Positions 32,991 to 45,660 of a DNA stretch of 64,000 nt are shown here, in pieces. The stretch is from Lepidostoma basale (taxonomy: Eukaryota > Arthropoda > Insecta > Trichoptera > Lepidostomatidae). Numbering within the stretch: the first letter of the stretch is position 1; the number at the start of each line of letters is the position of its first letter. The notes beneath the pieces were generated by a model. It was given only the letters and a program-made list of their open reading frames with translations, made no database searches and had not been told where the DNA came from. The stretch covers positions 124,001 to 188,000 of the forward strand of contig JAHDVF020001359.1 of NCBI GenBank assembly GCA_022606425.2, in the 5' to 3' direction. Position numbers and translations under genes: made by a program.

Positions 32991-33601
32991 ACAATTTATG
33001 TAATTTATAATATATAAATTAAATCTAAGTAAAACCACTAAACAATCGTGTTTACTATTATAAATTAATAATAGTATGTTATCTTTTAAAGCACCATTTT
33101 ATGATGTTATCACCTCAAGGGCGCATTAAGAAGTGTTTTAAATATAAAATCTAAATACGAATGCTGCAGTTTTTCAACGTTGACCCTAGACGAAGCGGAC
33201 ACTGCTTTATGCAACTCGGTTCGCCATCTCCGAAACAAGACACCTTTGCAACCAGCAAGAAGTGGTCCGTCTCGAGTTCGGCTCCCCTATATACTCGTAT
33301 AATACTCCAGTGTACAAACAAACCTAAGAATGGTTGCAGACACCAGGCAGTTTATCCTAATTGCGATGATAAAACAAAGAGTTTCAGTACAAATGACACT
33401 TTTTGTTACACGTCATCCATTCATTTTATAGATACACATACCTGTACATGTACATAGGTGCATGGAATCGTCATTGCTATTAAAGCCCGAGAATGCACGT
33501 TGACACGGGTGTTTAATTAGTATAAAAAGTCACAAACAATATAATTATAAGTAAAGATTTACTTTATAATATTTTTTTCAAAATGAAGAAAAAAAATATT
33601 T

Positions 33602-33674
33602 CGCCCAACGTGGGGCTCGAACCCACGACCCTGAGATTAAGAGTCTCATGCTCTACCGACTGAGCTAGCCGGGC
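33602..33674 (-). tRNA. tRNA-Lys (anticodon CTT)
   Basis: Read on minus it begins GCCCGGCTAGCTCAGTCGG and ends with a matching acceptor strand and G discriminator. The anticodon loop is CTCTTAA with anticodon CTT, the T loop is GGTTCGAGCCC, all four stems pair, and there is no intron or encoded CCA. A T-run downstream (plus-strand A-run near 33588-33597) is a pol III terminator. It looks functional. Confidence 0.95.
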
Positions 33675-34184
33675 ATGTACTACGGGAGGCAAAATAACTC
33701 TATATAAAATGTATTCACGTATAATTTAATAACAAATATAAATATGTAAATTAAATACATGAAGCCATACTACTCTTGACAAAAAACATAATTTGTCATC
33801 ACGTTTGCTGATAAGTAGTTTATGGAACCAAACATTTTTTTAACAAAATTAATATCAATGCCATCTATGAAAATGTATTGTAAGTTTTCGGACAAGACTT
33901 ACTAGTACTTATTTCTAGAGTCATTTGAAATATAAAATATATTTATTTGAAAATAAAATATAAAATTAAACGAAATACCGTTAATTATAATATGATTTTT
34001 AAAGGGCATTACAAATGCTTACGAAGTTATAGAAATACGCGGTAAGATCAAATGTAACGTTTATTCCACTGTGTCCCTCTATGGGCAAATGTTGTAAATT
34101 ATTTATATTTAAAATGTTTTGAGCCAAGGCCGCTAGGTTTTTTCTATTTGATTTAATAATATTGTAAGAAATTGAATTAAATAG

Positions 34185-34935
34185 TCATTACCCCGTTCAG
34201 AGGGGTAGCCAGAGAGGATGGATCGCCACAATGTTTTATCCCGACAAACCTCAAACTTCTCAACAATATAAAATTCAATATACCCACCAGAAATCTATGG
34301 CAAATTAAACTCTTTCACGAAAATCTGCATAAAAAAATATGTATATAATGCGCATATACCTCGTGTCTAGACATCGATTTTTTTTTAATAAATCTGATGA
34401 AATGAAATGCCTAAACATAAAAAGTATGGATAATTACATAGTATATTCGTAGTATAATCCCATAATTCGCGCAAACTAGCTCAAATTTATATATTTTTTA
34501 ATTTGTATTTGTACTATTTGTTGTCAGTACCCTACCACAATATAAAAAATATGTCGCTCGCTACTTGTTAGTCGTGTTCGTATTGCTCAACTCTAATACA
34601 TTGATCTATTAATCCTTCCTTATTTTATGATCTAAATATTATTAACTTTAATATCATCTTAGCTTCTTAATTTTAACTGTTACTGTATTAAAATGTTCTT
34701 AGATTTGTGTCAATTATCCGTATCAACAAAAAAAAAATTGAATTAATTCCGTCAAAAACAAAATAAATAGATATAAACTTATTTTTCTCTACATTCATGC
34801 ACCGTGAAATCCAAGCTCGTCTATTTTTCCGACTTCTAACTTCACCAGCTTTTAGCAATTAATTAATTTGGTCATGTCATATTTTTCTAGGCCTTCCCAA
34901 AGAACATTATTCATTTACATTGCTTTTCTTATATA
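34185..34935 (-). mobile_element. LINE-A fragment, disrupted
   Basis: The 3' end piece (34185-34275: CAGAGGGGTAGCCAGAGAGG) and the next coding piece (34785-34935: CTACATTCATGCACCGTGAA, TTTGGTCATGTCAT) are in the right order but separated by about 500 bp of AT-rich sequence. Confidence 0.5.
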
Positions 34936-36371
34936 AAAGAACAATCATTAACATTTATTGGGTTAACGGAATAAGGTAATTATGGTTATTTTTCTTTATT
35001 GTTTATTATCAGGTCGTATTAATAATTATTATTTAAAATACATATAAATGTTCTATGGCAATAGTAGGTTCATCATCTACCTTACATGTAACATCTGCAT
35101 ATATTTGTACTTATTGTTTCACGGGGTTGACAGGTGGACAGGCCCATGGAATCCTAGAATCACTCTTTAAATTATTGCAGTAAATGTATTTACATTGAGT
35201 AGGTACCTACCCGTACCATTAGTACGTGCGTTGTATTGTGTCTATTATAATATTATAGTAGAAGGGTAGAGAGTTTTAAAAGGGTAGCGGAGTTGTTACA
35301 AAAGGCATGTGAATAGGTTGGTATCTACAGTATATATTTTTAATCGTATGACAATGTGATAAATGTGCATTATCATTTATAGAATGTGTAGCTTATCGCA
35401 GGGCCGCCTTTTGGTAAAGTTATTTATTTTAAATTATATAACCTAATGTATATACGCACACACGAGATGGAGTATTTTAAGGTAATGTATGGTGATACAA
35501 GAGATGATAAAGCAATCGGAGTACTTAACAAATAAGTACTCATGAGATAGAAAGAGCCGTGAAAGCAAAAAGCTGTTGGGCATGACTATGTCGCGATAGA
35601 ATTTATTAAAAACGATGACGAAGTGGTTTCTGCGTGGATATGTATTATATTTGATCATGTTTCGGAGATACGCTCCATCACAGGTGTAACTATAACATAA
35701 CATAATCACGTTTGAATAAATAAAATTCTGGTTTTTATTTTCTCAAGACTTTATTTCACTTTACGCGCACAAGTTTGTGTTGTGACACAACCTTGCGCTG
35801 CCGCACAATGCGCTGGCGCTGGCATGGCGTGTCTCGCTTTCAAAATATTTCCACTAAAAGCCCCGCCAGCGCCATGCCAGAGCTAAATTTGAAAGCTTTA
35901 CATGAGCAATCTTGCTGAACCCTAAAAGCCTCCTCCATTACTAGAATTGTGCTACACACTAGATTTAAAAATATGAATTGTGATGATTTGAACTCTCCTA
36001 ATTACACACATGTGTAATTATTATCGCGAAAGACGTGTACTTCGATAAATATTGATATGTGTTATATACAGGTACTTTGTTATGACACAACACTATTTAT
36101 TATATAAATTTGAAGGGTTTGGTGGCTTCTTCAATATAAAAATCTCCTCAAAAAAATAAAATAACATTTCTTAAAAACTAGATTATCGGTAGTCAAGTAT
36201 CTTTACTCATATTTGGTTGTGGGGAGGAGCGAAAATATATCGAAGTTGTTAGTTAAAGTTAATTTTAGAATAGGTTGTATGTAATATTTTCCTTATTTTG
36301 AAAATCTCTTTTATCATATTCAATGTTAAGTTTCTAATATATTACCATTACAATATTATTTTCGTTTCATA

Positions 36372-36490
36372 ACTTACTAACCATCACGTCGTTTCCCTGG
36401 AATGGCAGGAAGGATGGACCGCCAACATGTTATATTACGCAACGCGCACGTAACACGCACGCTGGTCTATTTTTTCGACGCATTTTAATA
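36372..36490 (-). mobile_element. LINE-A 3' fragment, left half of an inverted pair
   Basis: CCATCACGTCGTTTCCC then AGGATGGACCGCC is the minus-oriented 3' end. Confidence 0.6.
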
Positions 36491-36494
36491 TAAC

Positions 36495-36765
36495 GACGCA
36501 TAAGATGTAAGAAAGAAATGTAAGGCGGATGAAAGGGCCACTAAAATGGTTTGAACACGTGGAATGATGAATGAGTAAACAATGGTTAAGAAGGTATATA
36601 AAAGTTGTGTGAATGGAAAAATAAGTTGAGAAAGTCCAAGGAAAACACGGCATGACCAACTACCGATGAGAAGAGGCACGAGAGTTATGTCAGGATAGAA
36701 TAGTGTGGCGGTCTATCCTCTCTACCTACCTCTCCGGGGAAACAATGTAATGGTTAGTTAGTGTT
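36495..36765 (+). mobile_element. LINE-A 3' fragment, right half of an inverted pair
   Basis: GTAAGAAAGAAATGTAAGGC then GTTTGAACACGTGG and TGGCGGTCTATCCTCTC end at GGGGAAACAATGTAATGG(TTAG)n. It sits against an opposite-strand piece of the same element. Confidence 0.65.
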
Positions 36766-36956
36766 TTCCGTCTCAGGTAAATAAGGGACTTTTTGGTTTA
36801 TAAATCTCCATATTGATGAGTTTTCTGTAAGGCCAAATACTTAACCATGAAAGTGTGTAGAATGCATCATGGCTGTATTCCAGTATACTTTGCAAGGAGG
36901 TGTCTTATATGGGAATGGTTTTATGAAGCAGCGAACACTTAAATAGCTAAATATAT

Positions 36957-37155
36957 ATTTTTATGAATTAAAACACTATGTTTTCCACTTTCATCATCGA
37001 AAGAACGATATAAACTGTTTATGATGAAGGCGTAAAGCCTTCAAAACATGTCGAGAAAAATAAACTCAAAAGTGGACAAAACAGGGTTTTAATTCATAAA
37101 AAAAATCATCATTATGGAATTTCACAATGTTAACGCCTTAAGTTTATCTAAACTT
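36957..37155. mobile_element. Foldback element, family 3
   Basis: Outer arms TTTTTATGAATTAAAACAC and the complement near 37095-37104, inner arms around ATGATGAAGGCGTAAAGCC, and the AAACATGTCGAGAAAA core. A 3' flank TAACGCCTTAAGTTTA recurs in other copies. Confidence 0.65.
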
Positions 37156-37904
37156 AATATATTTATATGATATAATGTTATAATCTGAAAATTATTAAAT
37201 GTGGCATTATGAATATGGATTAATTAGTATTTAAAGTCGTCTCCCCAGCTGAAGTGCGGCGAGTGTGGGGTCCGGGTGGACAATGAACGGTGTCCCGCCG
37301 CTGCAAGGATTTGTTTTAAAAACAAAAATTTCTCGGTTCTTTCTCATCGCGAGGGCAACCGTTATTACTATTTGGAGTTTTCACGTATATTTCTGCCATT
37401 GCAAGGGAACAAAGGCTAGGACAAAACCATAACGGAAATAGGCGGCGCCCCGGGCAGGCGGGCCGGGGAAGGGGGTTGTGACAAAGGGGAAAATGGTACG
37501 TGTAAAGAAAGACAAAAATTCCTCTCCCGAACCCGGTCTACAGGGGGAGAGTGGGGGGAGGCAGGCGCTCCCCTTCTCAAGACGGGAATTGGATTTAATT
37601 TTATCTCTCCAAAAAATATGCTGCAAATTAAATAAAAGTATAAACACTCTAGGCCTCACAAATCAACCCCTTCCCCCCGCCAAGAACCCACCAAATCGCC
37701 TTTCAACAATGTTCCCATCATACATAAGAGGATATATTAATCACGAAGTCTTGAACCCAAAGAGCCTGAACCTGCTTAAGTCAGGAGATCCATGTCCAAG
37801 TCCCAATTTCATTCATCGCTTCTAATGGCCAGGCTATTCTAGGCGGTAAATTCACATTGGTGGTTGTTAACGCGGTCTCCTCGGAGATCGACGTCTTTTA
37901 TATT

Positions 37905-38095
37905 AGTGAAGGTACGTTCAGGGGACAAATACTCTTGACTTTAGAAAGTATGTTGTCTTCCTAATGTCTAACCATCTCTAATGCGTTTCTGGTACTTTGT
38001 TGTATTTTTATAATATTTTACCTGTACTCAATAGATGCCTTAAACATTTTCCTGTTTGTAATGTCTTTTGAGTTAATAAACTGATTTGATTTGAT
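37905..38095 (-). repeat. Interspersed repeat family F, copy 3
   Basis: On minus it starts AATCAAATCAGTTTATTAA, then TTAAGGCATCTATTGAG, matching copy 1 at 4917 closely. Confidence 0.6.
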
Positions 38096-38413
38096 AATGA
38101 AGTCTCATTAAATAGTAACCCATGCGATAGAAACAATGTCAATTAGATTTCAAACTTAAGTATGACGACCCGGTAACCAGTGTTCCTAATTTGAAATATA
38201 GGCCTCCTCTCCTATCTTCTCCAGCAGGAGCCGTGCCTGGCGCATGGCCGCCCGCCCCTGCCTTGTTAGTCCCAAAGTTCTGGATTAACCCTTTAGGTAA
38301 TTTCCGAAAGACGATTTTTTCATAAAAAGAAAAACAGTTTTATTTTTATTTTTGTATTATTTTTACTGGTTCATTGGTTGTTTATTTCAACAACAAACAA
38401 ACAAACAAAACCA

Positions 38414-39128
38414 TCACGCCGTTTCCCCGCAGGGGTAGGCAGAGAGAATGGACCGCCACACTACTCTATCCTGGCACACCTCTCTAGCTTCCTCCACATT
38501 CATACATCGAGTCATACACGCACGTCGATTCTTCCGGCTTTTGACATGACCAACTTTTAATATTTGATTAATTTGGTCATGCCATGTTTTCCTCAGTCTA
38601 CCTCGACTCCTTACTCCATTTACATTGTTAACGTATACTTTTTTAACCATTCTTTCTTCACCCATGCGCTCCATATGTCCGAACCAACGAAGCGAACCTT
38701 TCATAATTTTGTTCATAATACCTTCTTTCGCTCTACACTCTTTCTTAATATCAGCATTTGAGATTCTGTCGTACATCGTTCTACCGCACATACGTCTTAG
38801 GGACCTCATCTCTACCGCATTTATTCTGCTCTCATCTTTCTTCTGCCAGTTCCATGCTTCGCTTCCATACATAAGGGTTGGAACCAGAACTCCATTATGA
38901 ACGGCCATTTTCGCTTTCATTGATAAATTCTTGTTTCCAATAACTACTTTTAAAGCTCCATTCACTTTGTTACCCACACCAACCCTTCTTTCAATATCAC
39001 TGTCCGTTCGGCCATCCGCTGTGAACATGCTACCTAAATACACAAATTCGCTCACCTGTTCCAAGTTCTCTTCATTTACACTTATATTACAAACTGTCAT
39101 TTGCTCTTCCCTTTCAAAAACAATTTTA
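38414..39128 (-). pseudogene. LINE-A non-LTR retrotransposon, 5'-truncated, best copy
   Basis: The minus strand keeps an open frame from about 39128 to TGA at 38414; the ATG-started part is 228 aa. It contains YLGSMFTADGRTDSDIERR, LMYGSEAWNWQKKDESRIN, SLRRMCG, RWFGHMERMGEERMVKK, GRLRKTWHDQIN and VVWRSILSAYP, the C-terminal region that follows the reverse transcriptase in many insect LINEs. Endonuclease and RT core are missing, as expected for 5' truncation. Past the stop there are only about three bases before a (TTTG)n tail (plus-strand CAAA repeats, 38391-38410). The clade is not resolved here. This is the least damaged copy. Confidence 0.85.
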
Positions 39129-39199
39129 TTTCAATTTTGTCAAAATTTATTTCAATTGGTTGGATTTTAAGGTGTACCTTTGAACATTGAATGACGCTT

Positions 39200-42010
39200 A
39201 ACATTGGCATTCTCGCTCCGGTTATTAGATTGCGTTCTTGGAAATAATTGTTTCTCTAGTACCACTTTCAGTATTATATTACAATCTCTATTTCAATGTA
39301 GCACTTTGTTTTATAAGTGAATATACAAATAAATATAGTATATTCAGCATTAATGAAAACGTCCGTTCAAATGTCAAATGTTTGAAAATTGATAAATCAG
39401 ACATTTAATAATGCCCGCCGTACATGTCACTCCAATAAAGTTTTTTAAGTTCTAGAAAAAAAAGTTTAAAAGTTTAAAAGTTCTAGAAAACGAACGTTTT
39501 CATCAATAATCAATATATTGCTTAAAATACAATAAACAATGTCCAGTCATTATTTTCAGAGGCATTCACGCATTTGACAATAAGATAAAGTTATATCTCT
39601 GAATGTTCCTTTTGAGAGTAAGGTAAACACATGTCCTAGTATCAAATGAGAAATCTTAAATGTAATATTAGAGATTCAATAAAAATTTAAAACATTTTCT
39701 TTTCCATTTTGTTTACACGTACTAGGACAAATGTTTAACAGTTTAATGCTTAATGTTAATTCCATAAACTTCTGGATTTTTTCCGTATAATATTACCCCA
39801 GGTAGAGAGACGTTGCCTTCTTTTTGACTCTCCGAAATCGCGTGTATGTCTCCTTTGACATTCGTCACGCCATCGAGAGGTTAATCGTATTAACCCTGTA
39901 ACCCAAAGCGAGGAAGAAAGATTTATGCGGAATACAGATGACACAGTTAGGTTTATACTCGGCCTTTATTCAGGGCTCGCCCCACTCTCGCCACGGCGCG
40001 GCCGGAGCTCGCTGCCCTCCACAGTACCTACTCCATTCTTCATACTCTACTGTCTACTGCGAGGGTGCCATGAGTAGACACTTGCTCACATGTTGATCTG
40101 GGGTGTGGATCTGGACCAGCATTGAAATTTTACACAACGTAATTTAGGAGATTAATGTCCAATGTTTTACTCTGATGAATTACTACTCTTAAGATCACAA
40201 ACTAATCTAATTATCAGCGGTCGAAATCCCCAGATCGTTTTTCTAGAATGAAACTATTTATTTCTGTTTCAGTTTATTTCAAATGCCTTCGACGAAGTGA
40301 GGATGAGGTTTATTATAGTTAAAATCCTCCTCGAGTAAAACCGTTTATGATTTTGGCTAAGAATATAACTAATTGAGAATTACTACCTGTCTACGCAGGC
40401 TCGGATACTCTTCTCCACCTGTCCCGGAGCCCGCTCCCGCTCAGCTAATTCCTCCTCGGAGACCTCCAACTTCCCTGACGCCGCCCGGGCCGGTCTGATA
40501 ACTTCTCGCTCACGAGTTACTAACTATACGAAAGTTTAATTCGCGGGGGCAATAAAGGCCGGGACTTGGTTTTAAAAGAGATTTAATAAGAAGTTCGGAG
40601 AGTCTTTTAAAAAGAAGTTAGCAAATTGGATTTGTTTTGGATATGATAACAATATTTATAATTCATACTTAAAATTGTCTCCTCGTATCTCATGGTTGGG
40701 TGAGGTATTCAACAATATCACTGTTATCGTTAACTTTAACTTCTCAATCTTTTGCGAAGCTCTAATGAAAAACCCAGATCAACCTCCGGGGCAAATCTCA
40801 TCTTGTAGATGTAACCAAGCGTTATCTCTTCGAAGATATTATTATTTTAAAAATAAATCTAATCGAACTAAACTCAAACTTCTCTTCATCGGGTAGAATA
40901 AATAATCAAATTATCTTTTGTATGAAGCACTTAATTTGTAGTGTGACATTATTAAATAAAATAATAATATACTTTTAATATTTACTCTTAACTATTTACT
41001 CTCTCACCCTGACGAAGCTCCGGCGGTGTTAACAAATAAAGTGGTTTTGATACAAATACTAAACGTGTATTATTATTTAATTTAATCAAATTATCGTTTG
41101 GAACGTTCACAGAACTTTCCTCAGATTTGGTATAATTCGTTAATATTATTATTATTTACATCCATGTATATATATGTTTCTATATTTGACTCGGTCACAC
41201 AGCCCTCCGTGCCTGGGCGCGATTACCCCTTCCGACGTATTTTATTCTCTCTATAAAACATTTTACGGCTCCGAAAAGTGCGGCAATGATTACGACGGTA
41301 AATCAGACCTTCGGAAAATTGGTGCGGAGCATGTGGACAAGGGAACTAGTTCGTATACATAGGTACCTACTAGAAATTTATACAACCCTCGCTATCTCCA
41401 TCAGAGCTAAACGCTAACCAAGTTATTTCTGTTAAGTCGACATTAACAATCATCTTTATAAATATTAACCGTCACCTCGTAATACTCGTATACGAATAGA
41501 TTCAAATGTGAAACATATGATTGTGTTGATATAGTTGACTGTGAATAGAAAATTGTCTCGACGAGGACAAGTGACACGACAACAAGCGGTACTATTTCGA
41601 TTAACCATAATATCGTTACATTATTTGATGCCATTAGATGCTCAGGTGTGTGTGTGTCGTGGGAGGTGCTAACAGGAGAAGGCAGGTCTCCATCTCCAGT
41701 AACGGTGGGTTCCCCTTCCACACAAACAGTGGACAGATTTTTCTATTAAGTAGTCCCAGTATTTTCGCAGTCCGGCCGAGTAGCACGACTACCCGCCCGC
41801 CCGCTATTGTAATAATAATATGCAAACTTTTAAAGCTCCGTTTTTGACGTGTTTTCAATCTAAAAATATAAAGGTGAACAGTGCATCAGATACATGTAGG
41901 TACGAGTACGCTATGGTATGGGGCTATTCGGAGGAAACGCGGCCGCGCGGTATGAACAACACTCCGCGAACAATTCTTGATATAATTATCTGTCGGTTGT
42001 TTTTTATATT
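39200..42010. other. Gene-free stretch with GC-rich patches
   Basis: No supported gene. GC-rich patches at 39965-40025 and 40395-40510, and a repeated TATGAAGCACTTAATTTG motif at 40.9 kb, suggest an unrecognised transposon. Confidence 0.4.
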
Positions 42011-42013
42011 CAT

Positions 42014-42300
42014 ACTAGCTGACACGGCGAACTTCGTACCGCCTCAGAATCAATAAATGTTGTGTTAACTTATTTGTTGAATTAAATTCAGTTATTTATT
42101 AAGTTAAAATGAAGGGATTTGCTTTATTGAAGCGAACCGAAATGATTCTGTTGAACTATTATATTTGCTGGATGGGATGCACTCGGGTTGATTTTTTCCG
42201 ATATGTTAATAGTTATTCTGCTATTCGGGACGGAGACAAATCCAACAAATCCAAGATCATAAAAATCGGTTCAGCCGTTTTTGAGTTATAAATTATGTAA
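42014..42300 (+). mobile_element. Interspersed repeat starting ACTAGCTGAC
   Basis: Starts ACTAGCTGACACGGCGAAC and ends AAAATCGGTTCAGCCG then TTTTTGAGTTATAAAT. Both edges are common in insect genomes. A short ORF inside is unlikely to be real. Confidence 0.6.
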
Positions 42301-42329
42301 CTAACACGACTTTAGAATTTTACATACAT

Positions 42330-42620
42330 ATTATTGGCTATTATTATGTTGTTGTTGTTGTTATTATTATTATTATTACATATGTTGTTATTACATATTA
42401 TTATTACATACAGTTATTACATATATATATATATATACATATATACATATGAGCATATACATATATATTATTATTATTATTATACATATTATTATTATTA
42501 CATATTATTATTACACACATACATATTATTAGACATACGTATATTACATACGTATTATTATTACATACGTATTACACATGTATTATTATTATTACATGCA
42601 CATATTATTATTATTACGCA

Positions 42621-42652
<32 letters not shown>

Positions 42653-42785
42653 TATTATACATACATACATATTACATACATACATATTACATACATACAT
42701 ATATACATATATTACATATTATTACATACATATTATTATTATTATTAATATATATTATTATTACATACATATATATATATATAAA
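42330..42785 (+). repeat. Compound microsatellite (TTA / CATA / TA)
   Basis: About 455 bp of interleaved TTA, ACATA and TA repeats. The 153-aa open frame across it (runs of Ile, Leu, Tyr, His) is low-complexity artefact. Confidence 0.95.
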
Positions 42786-43063
42786 GATTTGTTAGATTAC
42801 GAATATCAGAATAAATAAAAGTAAACGAATTTAGACTTCGTTGCCCTGCCAAGTGGACGCAGACATTTATTAGTTAGCACAGTAGTATACGATAACCAGA
42901 GGAATCACGGAAACCCCAAATATCTGCCACAGTAGGCAAAATAATTAATAATATACTCGTATATTTAAATATATATCTTGAATGATATTTGGATTCGATT
43001 ATTTATATTAAACATGATTGTTTTTTATTCATGCTATAGGCTTGTAAAAATGGTAAAAAGTAA

Positions 43064-43135
43064 TTCCCATACCGGGAATCGAACCCGAGCCTCCTGGGTG
43101 AAAGCCAGGTATCCTAGCCACTAGACCATATGGGA
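43064..43135 (-). tRNA. tRNA-Glu (anticodon TTC), copy 1
   Basis: Minus strand, starts TCCCATATGGTCTAGTGG, anticodon loop CTTTCAC, T arm CGGGTTCGATTCCCG, A discriminator. The anticodon stem is CCTGG/CCAGG. A TTTTT run follows within 10 bp as pol III terminator. Confidence 0.95.
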
Positions 43136-45048
43136 GATGCTCGCAAAGATCAAAAAACAAAACACTTCCTCGCAGGCGGTCAGTCGCGCCTCCCGCGGCA
43201 ACGTATTTTTATCTTTACGCGCGATTAAATATATATTATATGTATGAACAACGATTGTTTCAATTACTGATAACGATATTTTTAAATAATATCCAACGGG
43301 AAATTTCCTAAGCCACTTATAATTGGGGTAAATGAGCATTGTTGTCAAAATTAAATGAAAGTAGTACCTGCATATCACAAGTTTTACTTTTCATGTTTAG
43401 CAATCACACATTTATAATGCAAAGTTTATTGTATACATCGAGGACATGTTTAGATTGGTGGCAGAGCCGTGGACCTCGGGAACAAGTAATTTTCAGAACC
43501 TTGAGTTCCTCCTCAGGAAAAAGTTACCCTTAAGACTGCCCCCGAGTACTTAGTTTATTTTAGTAGAAAACATTAACTTACAAATAAGACACCGCCTTCT
43601 TTTGCATGAGATTAACGAGAATCATCGTGGGCGAAGCTCGTGCGAAGAGTAGCTCCCCTCGACACGAGCCAAGGAACATGATGATGGGCGGCGGACTGGA
43701 AGATGGGATCTGAACAACCTTTCGCCAGAAAGTGCTCTCCTACCAACAAAAGCATTCGTAGATTCATATTCATATTTTTGTGGATAAACATTATTGCATT
43801 AATCGTCCAAAAGTTATAAACTACAACGAAACTATACATGAAAGGAATAATGTAATTGAGTAAATATGACTAAGCATTATATGATATATATTTCTGGTGA
43901 AATAAAATAAAAAAGATTTGGCAAATGTGACAAAAACGTCATCAATATGAAGTAGGTATCGTGCGATGGGGGTGAAGCCGGCCGTTGGGTCGTATTTCGC
44001 GATGTTCCCACCCTACCATAAGTGATATAAAGTGCCATCCATTATCTATTGATGAGGCGGTATTGAGTGCGTCGGTCGCGTGCTAGTGTCGGATTTATGT
44101 TCGTTAATCAAAAATAATTCCCGATCCACCGAGTTTCCCATCACGTAAGTGTCGGGCGAGATGGCAGCGGTGTGATACCGGGTCGTGAGAATATCAGCAA
44201 CTAATTTCCACAGACCGTGCACACTAACACACTAGCATGTGCCATGGAAATGGGAATATTTCACAATGCTTGTATGCTCGACACGTCGCATCAAATTACT
44301 TCAAATAATGTACTTTTAATAAACACAGCCCGTCCGATTCACTGAACATTACGTGCACCCAGGAGTCGTCTATTACATCTTTAGCAAATTAAAAACAAGT
44401 GAATCAACAACGGGCGAACTGATCCGGTCATTGTGGAGCGCCAAGCTCCCAGCAGCGAGGGCCGGCTGACTGTTGGCGAGAGCACAAAGCCCTGTTTGTC
44501 CAGACAGCCGGTCGAGAACAGTACTAAACATTTGGAACAGTTGAATCAATATTTACCTCGATTCAGGAATTATTTCTGTCTCCTAGTCCTACTAAATACC
44601 TTCGTCGGAGGTTAAATAAATTTGATAAAGTGAAAAACGAAAAAAATAATACGGTTTTCATCTTATTATAGTCAAAACATGTGTATCAATAAGTTCTGGT
44701 GATATTCAATGCACTTGTGTCTATTGTATGAGAGGTACTTGGGTATATTCCCGTAGTCAAAGATTACTGGTGCGAGATTCACATATATTATCATCAAGTC
44801 GTTGTGACGACTAGGCGGGTTAACTTTATAGGTACCTATTGTTGTCTTCTTCTTCTTCTTCATGTAGCGACATTTTAACAATTGATACCAAAACACAATT
44901 AAATACTCAATACCATTTAATGTATACATAATTCGACAATTTATTTGATGAAAGAACTTCCAAATACAGCATTTTAATCTGATACCCACATTAATAGATA
45001 TATTTCCACTGATGCATTCAAAACACTCGGTAATTCCTTCGTCGGGCC

Positions 45049-45660
45049 TTGACTCGACTATTGTACCGGTATTTATGCCAACATCACCAAGAAACAAACA
45101 ATTAAACTTCAATCTGCTTTCAATGCGGCAGCACGACTTATTAGAGGTGTTCCAAAAAAATCTCATATTTTACAACATCTAAACGATCTTAACTGGCTCA
45201 AGTGTCCTGTAAGAATCCAGTATAAACAATGCTGGATGGTTTTTAAAGCGTTTCACGGGATGGCACCAGCCTATATATCTGAACTTTGTATTGCTGACAG
45301 CCCTAACTTGCGGCAATCTACGCTTCGATCAGCAAACTCCTCGGAAATAGGCAGATAGTTGAGCCACAGCGCAACCCCCGGACAAACTTCGGAGATCGGG
45401 CCTTCACAGTGACGGGTCGGTTCGCCTGGAATATGCTCCCTGCACGCCTCAGAATCATCGACAATCCCACTGATTTAAATCTCACCTAAAAACCCACCTT
45501 TTCAATATATATCGCATAAAATATTGTATAAACAACGATTTCCTGATTGCTGGTGTCAGATGCAGCTCTCATGACTAAAATATTGCCAAAGAGCCCTTGA
45601 GGTGATCTATTCACGAAAACGGCGCTATACAAATTAGCCTAATTATTATTATTATTATTA
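45049..45660 (+). pseudogene. L2/CR1-like LINE C-terminal region and 3' tail
   Basis: The plus frame reads LDYCTGIYANITKKQ, IKLQSAFNAAARLIRG, HLNDLNWLKCPVRIQYK, MVFKAFHGMAPAYISELC, then a frameshift near 45350 and GNMLPARLR-like remnants. This is the terminal domain of L2/CR1-type LINEs. The 3' end is GGCGCTATACAAATTAGCC followed by (TAA)n. The same tail end occurs alone at 1012-1030. Confidence 0.8.

Noticed and set aside
33161..33457. 98-aa plus-strand frame
   Set aside because: No signal peptide, domain or splice support.
42334..42795. 153-aa open frame
   Set aside because: It is a translation of the compound TTA/CATA microsatellite: only Ile, Leu, Tyr, His and Thr runs.
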